64,000 nucleotides of DNA from Zymoseptoria tritici IPO323 (taxonomy: Eukaryota; Ascomycota; Dothideomycetes; Mycosphaerellales; Mycosphaerellaceae), in assembly GCF_000219625.1 (NCBI RefSeq), contig NC_018207.1:124001-188000 (forward strand), written 5' to 3'. Within the stretch, counting starts at the first letter, position 1; each line of letters begins with the position of its first letter. The notes under the pieces are model-generated. The model saw nothing but the letters and a program-made list of their open reading frames with translations, had not been told where the DNA came from and searched no databases. The position numbers and the translations under genes were made by a program. This document shows, in pieces, positions 46,866 through 56,945 of the stretch.

Positions 46866-48332
46866 CTACTTGGTACGCTTTCCGATCCAGCCGTCGGTGA
46901 AGAGGAATGCAAGAATGGCAGCACAGACCCCCAACAATGCAACAGTCCATGTTTCTGTCGACCACCCAGCCCTGTCTTGGATCAATCCGCTGTAGACTGG
47001 TCCCAGTCCGCATCCGGCGGAGTACGCGGCATTCCAGACGCCCTGTGCCTGCCCGATCGCTCTGTCAGGATCGAGTAGACCCGGTCGATTTTGCGCAAAG
47101 TCCCGCACGGCGTGATTGACTTGAGACGTATATATGCCCAATCTACCGGCGCAGGTCAAGCCGACCAGGAACAACAGTGCGCATACCAGGACTTTCTGAC
47201 CGATCGAGTTGTGGCTCACATATCGCAGGCACACTAACGGAATGGTCCCGAGAAGCAAGTTGGCCGTGAGAAGTGGTCGAGCTCCGTGCCGGTCTGCGAT
47301 GCGACCAACCAAAGGCGCCATGAAGATTGGGACGAGAAGCGCCATGAATGTCAGTCCAACGTCCAGAGGAGTATAGCCGAAGACGTCTTCCAAATGAATG
47401 GTCAGAGCGCCATCAAAGGACGTCAAGATCGTTGCGTTGAGTAGCGTCCCAACTATGGTGGCCGTGAATCTCGGACTTCTCCATAGCAACAGCGTCGGCG
47501 GCAGCCTTCGCCCGCTTTTTACTAATCGGGCGGTCTCAGTCGATGCTGGCTTCAACCGTGTTCTCCCGACGTCGTTCGTCGAGCATTCAACTGTCGCGGG
47601 TGCAGGCTGCATCCTTGGCGCCTCCACCATTACGATGCGCAACGCTACGTCCACCACGATCAATGCATAGCACATGGCCCATACAGCGTAGTATCCGCCT
47701 TTCTGATACACCACGCCGCCAAGAACGGTGCCCGCGAACAAACCACACTGCAGGCTGATGCTGATGAAAGCGAGACCTTCCGCCAACTTGTCTTTCGCAG
47801 TCACATCGATGGCCAGCGCGAGACTCGATGTCCAGGTCACCCCAGATGATAGACCGGCGAGTATCACACCGCTGATCCACCACGCAAGCGAAGTTCCAAC
47901 CGTCAGGAGAGCGATGCCGGCAGCTTGAAAGAGAAGTGCGCCGATGAACAAGGGCTTGCGACGCTTTCCGGCATCCGAGAAATGTCCCGCTATCGCTGCG
48001 AGATCTATACATCAGTACGAAGCATTTGCAGGGAGTTCATGGGAGACAAGCGTACGTGAACTAACGACAATGGCAATGCTGTAGATTGCAAACATCAAAC
48101 TGGTCCAGAGCTGTACTATGCGTCTGCGTCAGACTGTGCTCTCACAAGCCAAAGCTCGACGTCTGACGATACCTTGGTCTGATCTGATGTGCACTCTTTC
48201 TCGAAGGATACTCGGTAAGATCGGAGGCAACAGGCCATAGAAGAAGATGTCCGAAAAAATGGCGAGCCCACATGTGGTTTTGATGAAGACCGGAGAGCTG
48301 CGGAACAGCCTCGATGCCTTCCATTCAGACAT
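46866..48332 (-). CDS. MFS transporter, DHA1/vesicular-amine-transporter-like
   Basis: Exons are 48173-48332, 48056-48115 and 46866-48004, giving 452 residues with phases consistent. The first helix segment reads CGLAIFSDIFFYGLLPPILP, a motif of drug:H+ antiporters of the DHA1/VMAT-like group. It is followed by LAAIAGHFSDAGKRRKPLFIG (motif A region) and, in the second half, FMALLVPIFMAPLVGRIADR. Twelve segments are plausible. I chose the ATG at 48332; an in-frame ATG at 48407 would add 25 polar residues. Substrates may be drugs, metabolites or polyamines. It lies between the GH28 gene and an NRPS remnant, so it could have served either. Confidence 0.87.
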
Positions 48333-48718
48333 TGCAAGAGGCTGAACGCAGACAGTTTGCTCGCAATCGGAATCAGCATGCGCGAGGCGAAGACCTTTAT
48401 TGCACATCAGGTTACAGTTCAGGTGGACGATTCATCATCGCTGCACTGATCGTCGCCAAAATCGGGGATGATCTACGTACTATGATGAAGTACCGAACTC
48501 TGAAGCACCGTGGAATTTCCCCTTTGGAACAATACTCGCCGGCGATCCTCCAATCACTGTCAATGCTAATGTGTAGCGCAGGTGAATGACCACGACCACG
48601 TAGCTCTGCGGCATTTACAGACGCAATGCGGGCGCTCGACGTTGACTTGTAAGAAAGGCGTCCTAACTCACGGAGGTTGGCCACTCTCCAATCAAGGCAT
48701 TCATTTCGACCCGTCAGC

Positions 48719-51700
48719 ATGGCTGAATTATCCTTGTTCCCTCCTCAGCGAGACCGCTCGAACAGTGCTGCTACTGGCTTATGGACATCCCACCCACACG
48801 TCGCGGAAATCGGGTCCTCTTCTCAGGACTGGACTGATATTGATTTCGAGACATGCCTGGATCTTGCTTTTGCGGCCTTGATCTGGGCTTATACTGGAGA
48901 TGACTCTCCGTGCTTCGTGAGCACTCATCTGGCTAAGGCCGACCGCCGGCGTTTCTCTCACGTACTCAAAGCGGGGGTGACCACAACTCTCGCTGAAGCT
49001 GTGCGGTCGATCCGGAACGTCGGCGTGCTTCTGAATGATGCGATGGAAGCTCCCAGTATGCTCGTGCATGTTCCGCGAGATCAGGGCTGCTTCGACAATT
49101 GGACCTCGACCACGACCGGGAAGAGTAGCATTCCGCTGCAGCTGTTCGCCGAACGTGAAGGTGGAACTTCAGCGGCTCCGTACGAGTTACAGCCTGGTCG
49201 GATGCCAACTACATCGACGCCTTCCATGTTGACTTATATGTCCGGCATTTTCTGGAGTTCTTCCACCAAATATGGCAATCCACACATGAAGCAAGACTCC
49301 AAGATCTTGACGTCCTGACCGACCACGACCGCAATTTCATCACCGGCTGGAACTCCACAGCGCAGCAATTGGACTCTCGTACTGTTCACGATCGTGTGTC
49401 GCAAGTGGCTCTCCGCGATCCAGACAAATTGGCGATACAGGCGATACAGGCTTGGGATGGTGAGCTATCCCGCGGCGACCTTGAACAAGCGACCGACGCT
49501 CTCGCGCATCTTCTTCGCCAAGCCAACATTCAACGCGGCTGTGTGATTGGCATTCTCATGAACAAGTCAAAGTGAGCCCCCGTGGCAATTCTGGCCACCC
49601 TCAAGGCTGGGGCTGCATTCTTGTTACTTGACCTTGCGCTTCCACCACAACGCCTGAGGATTCAGACAGAGAAGACAGCAGTCTCGCAGATCATCACGAC
49701 GAGGGATCATACTGCATTGGCATGCAAACTTGCGTCGACTGTCATCGTCAACGAGGGACGCGGGAAGTTCTCCCTGGTGGACACTGGAAGCCAACTAGGG
49801 GGCCCTTCTATCATTGAGCATACCCCCATTTCTCCAAAAGATCCCGCCTTTTACATTTTCACATCTGGCAGTTGCGGCAGTCCCAAGGCCATAGTCGCCC
49901 AGCACGACGCCTGGGTGACAGCCTGTGGTGAGAGCCCCACAAGCTTGACATTACGGATTCGACGCGAGTCTTTCAATATTCGTCCTTCAGCTACATCGTG
50001 TGCATCCTCGACATACTTCACACCCTCATCGCTGGTGGTACGGTCTGCATCCCGTCGCCCGGAGAGCGTACGAACAATCTCGCTGGCGCCATCCGGCGAT
50101 TGAGGCCAGATTTCGTGCGTCTGACGCCGTCCGTTCTCAAGGTCCTAGATCCCGACCAGGTCCCCTCGATCCGAACGGTGGTATCAGCCGGCGAGGCCAT
50201 GCAACGATCGCTAGCGGAGAAGTGGCTGACTTCGGGGCGCGTCAGAATGCGGAACGGGTACGGGCAGAGTGAAGCATGTGGGACCAATAGTACCGCAGAA
50301 ATGGCCTTATCGACGGCAAACTTCCGGAGTATCGGGTCTGACAGCCGTTTGGGCTTTTGGGTAGCTGATCCGTGGAAGCACGATCGCCTGATGCCTGTTG
50401 GAGCAATGGGCGAGCTTATTCTCGAAGGTCACAGCGTTGCACACGAATATCTGGACGAGCCAGGAAAAACGGCAGCTGCGTTCATCTCAACGCCCCGATG
50501 GGCTGTGCCGTTTGGCGCCGGCGCCGATAGACGTAGATGGTAATAAACTGGAGACCTGGTCCAGTATCAACAGAATGGCGAGCTATTCTTGTTCGGCCGA
50601 AAAGATAGGCAGCTTAAGGTCAACGGTCAACGTGTCGAGGCGGCGGAGATCGAACATCACATCATTGCAGCTCTGAGCGACAAGATCGAGCAAGTCGTCG
50701 TCGATCAGGTCGAAAGACAGTCACAGCGGACACTCGTCGCGTTCGTATTATTTCGCTCGAGTCAGACCCTGGCCGACATCACCTGAGAAAATCAGAGTGA
50801 AGAGTTTGGCTCCATCGAACCATTACGGACCGTCTTCGGAAGGACGTTCCACTGTGGATGATCCCCACCAAGGTGATCATAGTTCGGAGCATGCCAAAGA
50901 CTGCCACGGGAAAGCTTGACAGACGAGGCCTGAAACAACGATACGAGAAACAGTGGCAGCAGGACCAAGCGTCCGAAGACGGCGCTGATGCGAAGAAAGA
51001 AGAGCTGAATGAGTAAGACCATGACTGGCAAACCGATGTGGAGCGCTCCAACTTCGAAACCTTGCGATCTCTTTGCAGCCGCATTCTCAAAGTCTCGAAA
51101 GGTCGGATCCCGCCTTCCAGTCGCTGGACAGAGCTCGGAGGCGGTTCGTTGTCTGCAGTGATGTTTGTTCGTGACGCCAGATTGGCCGGTTTACGCTTGA
51201 CAGCCACTGAAGTCATGTCCGGCGAGACGCTACTCGGGCTTTGCAGACATATTCCGGAGCCAGAGTGGGGGCTCTTTGCCCTGACAGTGATGAGATTCAA
51301 TCGCGGCACTCGGACAATGGTCAATTGGAAGTCACTGATTTCCAAGCTGAATATCTTCCACGCAAATCTGGCTCGGACCGAGGCCTTCTGTACAAATTTG
51401 ATCTCACTCTGCAAGCGACGGCTGACCCCGAGAGGCTTCTCCAGACGCTCTATCGGTGGGCAGAGAGTACTGGGGCGTTGCGCCTCTCGTTCATTCGAGA
51501 AGACAACAAACTGCCCCTGCAATTCGTTCTACCTCCGGAAGATACACGGTGGAGATCCCGAGTCTACTCACTGTCAAAAGTGGACGACGTTGACGAATTG
51601 TCAGCGAGGCATGACTTCGTCCGACATCCCCTATTGGCTGCGGTATACACCGCTTCGGGCTGCGGGCGTGATGTCGTCCACATCATCAATCACGGCGTTT

Positions 51701-52623
51701 TTGATGGTATCTCGCTGGGTCATCTGCTGGAAGATCTGCTCAGCATCTACCTTGGCCGACCTGTCACTCCGAGACCAAGCTTCACAAACTACCTTTCTGA
51801 TAGGCTCCTCAGGCAATCGCCCGAGACCCTAGCATACTGGAAATCCCTTTTGCGCGGCTCGTCGCCAACAAGTCTGCGAAGCATGAATGACATGCCAACA
51901 AGAAACAATGTTGGACTTGCATACAGCTCGGCTGAACATCACATCTCACGAACTATCTACTTGCAGCGACCAGCAGACAGCCCGTACAAAGCCTCCATGT
52001 CTTCCGTCGTACAGAGCGCGTGGAGCCTAGTGCTCAGTGTTCTTTCTCAGCGGACCGACGTCATGTCCTTGTGCCTCATGCATGGGCGTGATGAGGAAAT
52101 GCTCGGCAGTGACAGTATTGTTGGTCCATGCGTCAGCGAGATCCCATTGCGCATCCAGCTTCGCGACTCTATGAACTCGACCGACCTGGTCGACCTCGTC
52201 CAGCGACAAATGTGGGAATCTGCTCCACACGCACACCTGGGCTCGAGCACCATCGCGGCGAAATGTACCGACTGGCCGGAGCTCAAGAATCGATACCAGC
52301 ACAGTAGCTTCGTGCAGCATCAGGGCGTGATAATCCCATATAGTATGCCCATCGCCGACGAAGGTCATTTGCAGATCGCGGAGCCGGAAGTCGAGCATGC
52401 ATTGACGTACGACTTTGATCTTTTGACCAAGTCCGCGCACCCTAACGAGCTGTATCTGAGTCTGCGATGTCTTCAAGATTCTTACACTTCGGGTGAGGCT
52501 AGGACGGTCGCGGATGCGTTTGTGGCGGCAGTAAGGACGCTGGTCGGCGGATCAATGTCCGTGAACGAGATGCTGGCCCGGATAAGTTCCATACCATCGC
52601 TCCCCATCGTCGCTCTCGCCTGA
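48719..52623 (+). pseudogene. broken NRPS gene (partial C - A - T - C)
   Basis: The order of recognisable parts is as follows: a partial condensation-like N-terminus (from ATG 48719), an adenylation domain (about 49380-50960), a thiolation domain near 51110-51240 (LGGGSLSAV where LGGxS is expected), and a condensation domain (about 51300-52620) with NHGVFDG in place of HHxxxDG. The adenylation signature A3 reads FTSGSCGSPKA. The gene is disrupted many times: a frame change near 49180, an in-frame TGA at 49573-49575 replacing a conserved Trp codon, a frame change near 49950, stop codons near 50540, a TGA at about 50784 with a frame change after it, a TAA near 51014, and a frame change near 51280. 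The final condensation domain remains open to 52623. The product of the intact ancestor cannot be deduced. Confidence 0.88.
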
Positions 52624-52624
52624 G

Positions 52625-52855
52625 CTATGTCGGAGTCGCTCTGCAGACGAGATCTCTGTCGATGCATGCTGTCCGACGCGCGGCCACGACCAATCCGGCT
52701 GTTCCACCGCCGGCCACCACATAATCGTAGGTAGCGTTTCGAGAAGGAATCCCGAAGTTTGTGCCGGTAAGCCTTCCAGGACTCGAATATTGCGGCACGC
52801 TGCTGCTGGCACAAAGTCCGGCGAAGAACGAAATGGCGAAGAAGTGAGCTGCCAT
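52625..52855 (-). pseudogene. truncated GMC oxidoreductase N-terminus
   Basis: This 76-residue frame starts with a secretion signal (ATG 52855) and continues into ATYDYVVAGGGTAGLVVAAR, the FAD-binding Rossmann motif of glucose-methanol-choline oxidoreductases. It stops at a TAG at 52625-52627, before the rest of the flavoenzyme. Full proteins have about 600 residues, so only the first eighth survives. The stop lies one base from the end of the convergent NRPS remnant. Confidence 0.85.
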
Positions 52856-54777
52856 ATTTGCTGGAAGTGTGTACGCTTGTTTGGGGCGGAGCTTCGGGAG
52901 CAGGCGGGGCGTTGTCTACAAGTACATTCTTTCGCGGATGCCCGCAAGGACGATCCCTGCATCTATTATGATGATCTTGGTCTTGCAATGTCGGAGTGTG
53001 ATTTCAATAACGAAGACAGGCAAAGATCAGTTCACGGCGACCAGAACGAGGAAAGTCCTTGCTTCGTGATTGATGGAAGGACCCCACGGGGCGCTGAGTC
53101 GAGCTTTGGTGGCCGTATAGTGGACTCGTATGAGCTTGATGAGCCATAACTTGTCGTCCGCAGGTGCACAAATCTTGCTTCTTGCGACAGGCGTTCGGAC
53201 CAAGGCGACCGCTTTGTTGGTCCACCGCCAGTTCCGACCAGCACGAGTCAGAGTGCAACAGATATTCCTCCAAGCGGTGACCGGTGTACTTCCGTCCAGT
53301 TGCATACCTCTACCTGTCATCCGATAAGACGTCTGGTGGAATCTTCGAAGCGCCGGACTGAGCCTGGTCTGCTCTCGCACATGTTTCCGAGTCTATTTGG
53401 CCACCGTCGGATGGTGGTGGTCTGTCGGAAGAAGTCACCTCATTGGAAATCGAAAGTGGACAAGGACGGCACCGAGCTGACTAAGCTTTTCATTACTCAT
53501 TCGGACGGCCTGAGGCACACATACCCAGACTTGCTTATATCCAACCTTCACATCTCTCGCGGGAACCTTCCACTCTCATCATCTGCATGCCTCTCGTCCG
53601 ATTTTTCCTGCGGGAGGGTTCCAAGAGATGTCGCACGAAACGCAGCTGCGGATGGAGTCGTACTCTCCGTGCCGGAAATCCCCTCACCCTGCCGCCTCGC
53701 AATTGTTGAATTTCCACAGGGAACACTGCAGTAAGGTCTGCCGCCATGAGCGTGGCGGAATCGGCAGTGATATCATTCCCAACAGCCGCGCAGACTATTT
53801 GAGCCAATCGGATTTGCGTTGATTGTCCAGGCTTGCGAAAGAAGGCCGCCGGCAATGGTGCCCTGCGTTGGAATGATCAGCTGACCCTGCGGAAAATCAG
53901 TTCGAATTGTGAGACCTTCTCGGCTTCTCGTTGTGCGAACACCGCACGGGACGGCCATTAGTGGATAACATCGATCCAGGAGTTGTAGCACTGCGATGCG
54001 TCAACCTGCTGGACAGCGTTCGAGTCGAAACTTGACCCGAAAAGCCCTCAGCACCGCGATCGCCGGAGTTGGCAGCGATAAACCTGGTTTGGACGATAGC
54101 TGCTGACCTCTAGCAAAACGTTATCCCGGACTCATCCCGGCGAGATCGCAGCGTTTTGGCATGGGATCTCACGATCGACGGACAGCCTCGAAAGCTCTCC
54201 CGGGCAATGGTTCTGCCGCGGAGTACTGACAAGAAATGATAAATACCCTTCACTCCGCAGTCGTTCTCTTCGAACAAAGTCTTCGAGAGCAACGACCACA
54301 AAACATCAAGGCTTTCCAACTCCATCAAGCGCACGGTATCAGGCCTTTACACCCTCATCGAGCGCAAAACAACCGACATTGCGTGATCATCCAAACATGC
54401 GCTTCATCGGCACTCTTTTCGGCCTCCTGGTTGTCGGCTCCATTGCCGAGCCCTCAAGCTCGCCATGGACGCTATCCATTTGCGGGGCATGAGCAACACG
54501 CTCAACAAGGAAGGAGTCAATGTGGTTGTCTTCCCGTACGCACGAGTATAGCTGTATACCCAGTGACCTCGAGGCTCGACTCTCGAGAGGTTGGTCCCTA
54601 CGTAAGAGCAACCAGGATGAGGGTCAGCTGGACGTGGAGCTCGGGCTTCTATACCATGCAAGTCTGACTTCTCCCATTCTTGTGCGAGATCGCACGTGCG
54701 GCACGTCACCATCTTACTAGCGGAATGCCACGATCTTGTCATTTGAATTTGCGATTCCCTACACTCTCTTCCTTGTG
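52856..54777. other. about 1.9 kb of probable degraded sequence
   Basis: Open frames are short on both strands. A plus frame from about 54398 begins like a secretion signal (MRFIGTLFGLLVVGSIAEP) and ends after 31 codons; a neighbouring frame continues with protein-like composition, which could be a broken small secreted protein. Nothing else is nameable. Confidence 0.4.
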
Positions 54778-55316
54778 AGGGTGCGTTTACCTAAGGTCTG
54801 TTAATAGGTTATATAGCGCCAAGAGCAAATAACGAGCCATTCTGCGACTCGTTCACTTACCATGATCCGAAGAAGTTCCAGTTATTGCTTATCAGCTCGC
54901 TGTCGCTGCTCGCTGACCATATCAAGTTAGTATATGGCCGTCCTATAGGTTTGTGTATTAACGGACTCCATGGTCCATTAATTGCAGTTATTGTGGCCCG
55001 TGCGGAAGCTATGTCGCGACTCGCGAGCCCTTTAACGCGTGGCCATCACACCGGCAACAACAGCAGACTGCACTGGATCTATGGCCATGTTGGAGCGTGA
55101 ATGAGAAGAGCAATGAGACTGCAGCAATACACGAGAAACGCGAGATACACACGACATGAGGTGAGCAATGGCCAAGCCGGTGACTTCCGTGAGACTCCAC
55201 CGCAATAACGACAGCCTTCACTTAAAAGCTGTTAATTGCAGCGACAACGAGGGCTCGTTATCAAATAACTGGAAATCACCAATAACCAATTAACGAGCGC
55301 TAGGTAAACGCACCCT
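54778..55316. mobile_element. 539-bp non-autonomous inverted-repeat element (MITE-like, perhaps hAT-related)
   Basis: The 5' end AGGGTGCGTTTACCTA (54778-54793) is exactly the reverse complement of 55301-55316. Inward from this 16-bp perfect part, the two ends remain imperfectly inverted for about 70 bp, sharing GTTAATxGGTTAT and TAACGAGCC. CTCGTTA/TAACGAG motifs recur in the subterminal parts. The inside codes for no transposase. No clear target-site duplication is visible. Terminal CAGGG-like ends are usual for hAT elements, which is only suggestive. Confidence 0.8.
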
Positions 55317-55383
55317 GAGTCTGACATCGCGGTCCTGCATACCCATACCTTGCCGCTTCCAAGCTGCCCCTATCCCGACAAAC

Positions 55384-55876
55384 ATGAAGTCAACGCAAAC
55401 TCTACTCGGCGTGCTCGCTGCAGCTCTCACTATTGGCGCCGTCAGCGCCCGGTGTCCTCTTGTAGGAAGTAATGCTGGCCATCGTCCTCTTTCACGCCAT
55501 CGTACTAATCATACCAACAGCATATTGTGGCGCTGGAGGAGCCACGTGCTGTCTGCAGATGGTATGCGTCTATGACCGTGGGCGCAACAGATGTCATCGT
55601 ATGTTGCATGATACAATATGGCAAACGCTACATCACTGACAGCGTGCAGACAACTGCGAGGGCAATGCCGGTGATTGGTGCCCGAGAGGGCAGAAGTGCT
55701 ATCTCGGTCCACATGGAGAGCCCTTGTGTCAGGATTGCCTCAGAAACCGTGGTAAGTACAACTATTGGCTGACAAGCTCGAAAATGTAATATGCTGAATG
55801 CAGTTTTCTAGTACCCTGTACTGTCGATTCCGACTGCTGTGTAGGAACTTGTTCCGGAGGTCGATGTCAGAAATAG
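55384..55876 (+). CDS. small secreted cysteine-rich protein, 109 residues, 16 cysteines
   Basis: Exons are 55384-55468, 55521-55598, 55650-55751 and 55812-55876, with introns of 52, 51 and 60 nt. The donors are GTAATG, GTATGT and GTAAGT, the acceptors CAG, CAG and TAG, and all phases fit. The first 22 residues are a strong signal peptide (LLGVLAAALTIGAVSA). The mature protein of about 87 residues holds 16 cysteines, an even number, in paired patterns: ATCCLQMVC, GDWCPRGQKCYLG, LCQDCLRNR and DSDCCVGTCSGGRCQK. The last block resembles a small knottin-like cysteine pattern. It could be a secreted effector or defensive peptide; I do not recognise the family and assign no activity. It begins 68 bp from the inverted-repeat element. 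Confidence 0.82.
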
Positions 55877-56122
55877 AGGTAGGATGAGGTTCACCGGGAG
55901 TGCCTTTCTGCAGAGCTGGTCGTCTATCGTCTCAGGTCCGCTTACATCAAAATCGATCCTCTTAGCTGTGTGTTTTGGGGCAGCCGATAAAGCAGGATGT
56001 CGAGAAGGAAGCTCGTCAGCTCAAGCGTGCCTAGAATAGCCCATATTTCTTAACGCCCAATCGCTCTGGAATTCTAAGTATTAAATATGGCTTGTCTGGC
56101 AACCAAGCCAATATTAAGCACA
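55877..56122. other. spacer between the cysteine-rich gene and the tRNA locus
   Basis: AT-rich stretches occur near 56040-56110, and no gene is supported. Confidence 0.5.
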
Positions 56123-56152
56123 TCTTTGATGGTCTAGTGGTCATGATTTCCG

Positions 56153-56205
56153 GTTCGTGTGCTGACTAATCACCACGCTTCGTTCTCACGCTAACGTCTT
56201 CACAG
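56153..56205 (+). other. mRNA-type intron 1 inside tRNA-Asp
   Basis: This 53-nt insertion in the anticodon stem begins GTTCGT and ends CACAG. A CTAAC branch-like site lies 10 nt before the acceptor AG. Precise removal joins TTCCG to CTTGTCA and restores the stem. Confidence 0.75.
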
Positions 56206-56212
56206 CTTGTCA

Positions 56213-56229
56213 TTCTCTCAGATCTCAAG
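56213..56229 (+). other. canonical tRNA intron (17 nt) in the anticodon loop
   Basis: It lies directly after position 37, where tRNA splicing endonuclease cuts. It contains a GAT that can pair with the GTC anticodon. Confidence 0.7.
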
Positions 56230-56250
56230 CGCGGGAGACCGGGGTTCGAT

Positions 56251-56304
56251 GTGAGTATTTGCGCTCGCATGCACCGTCTTGATTACCACTGACATTGATA
56301 ATAG
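56251..56304 (+). other. mRNA-type intron 2 inside tRNA-Asp
   Basis: This 54-nt insertion in the TPsiC loop begins with consensus GTGAGT and ends AATAG. A CTGAC branch site sits 11 nt before the acceptor. Removal joins TTCGAT to TCCCCG and restores both the T arm and the B box. Confidence 0.78.
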
Positions 56305-56325
56305 TCCCCGTCAGAGAGATGTATC

Positions 56326-56338
56326 TTTTTGCCATTTT
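56326..56338 (+). terminator. Pol III terminator runs after tRNA-Asp
   Basis: Two T5 runs (56326-56330 and 56334-56338) start 8 nt after the discriminator base, the usual place for RNA polymerase III termination. Confidence 0.6.
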
Positions 56339-56945
56339 TCTTGTCGAAATGTCGATCGGCCTCCAGGAAATAGAAGCGCGCGGCAGTGGTCCTAGTTCAT
56401 TTGTATCTTTTTGATATTTGACCTCCAATATAGCGAGAACATATCGGGAGTCGAAAGATAACCGCTTGGACGGTTTCGCGGGCGCAGGCTGGCTTGGCTG
56501 GCTTCGGAAATTTCAGGTTCTGGCGGGAACAACTTTGGAAGGAGATCCAGGCGAAAGATGGCATTCCTTGTGCTAGGCGGCCAGGCGCTAAAGCTAGAGA
56601 CCAGATTCGCCGCTGTAGAGCTCAAACAGCACTATCCTCACCTGTACCGAAAGTCCACGGGCGGCAACTTCATCTCTACCCTCTCACGGCGCCATCGCGG
56701 TTGTCGTCGTGTCCTCTTTTCGCAGTCGTCGCTTAAGGAGTCTGGTCACTTGGCTGGTTGGCGAGAAAGGTCACAAGTCGGTGTATCAACACCACGAATT
56801 GAGACCCAAGCCGTAATTCCACGACATTCGCCTGCGCGACCTCACTCACGATGGCGCCCATCACTCGCCATCGCCCCTCCGCAAACAAGAGTCGCACCGA
56901 GTCCGAACACATTACATGGCGATACAATGACATTAAGTGAGCATC
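56339..56945. other. intergenic, no supported gene
   Basis: Only unsupported small frames occur between the tRNA locus and the F-box-like pseudogene. Confidence 0.45.

Larger units (their letters stand above)
56123..56318 (+). tRNA. tRNA-Asp (GTC) with one canonical intron and two mRNA-type GT..AG insertions
   Basis: The mature parts are 56123-56152, 56206-56212, 56230-56250 and 56305-56318, together 72 nt, the length of yeast tRNA-Asp. The acceptor stem is TCTTTGA with TCAGAGA (seven pairs, one G-U). The D arm has GTCT and TGAT with A-box TGGTCTAGTGG. The anticodon stem is TCCGC with GCGGG around loop TTGTCAC. The T arm is CGGGG-TTCGATT-CCCCG, and the discriminator is G73. Known yeast AspRS identity elements are all present (G73, GUC anticodon, C38, G10-U25). 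Interruptions are 56213-56229 (17 nt after position 37, the canonical tRNA intron site), 56153-56205 (53 nt between positions 30 and 31) and 56251-56304 (54 nt within the T loop). The latter two have fungal mRNA-intron signals. The B box is split. T5 runs at 56326-56330 and 56334-56338 fit Pol III termination. Confidence 0.88.

Noticed and set aside
53773..53991. Minus frame with a P450-like short stretch near RCYPLMAVPCGVR
   Set aside because: Too short, lacks the heme-binding cysteine motif and no neighbouring frame continues it.
56153..56304. The idea that the two tRNA insertions are copies of one introner element
   Set aside because: The 53- and 54-nt sequences share only splice signals, not overall sequence.
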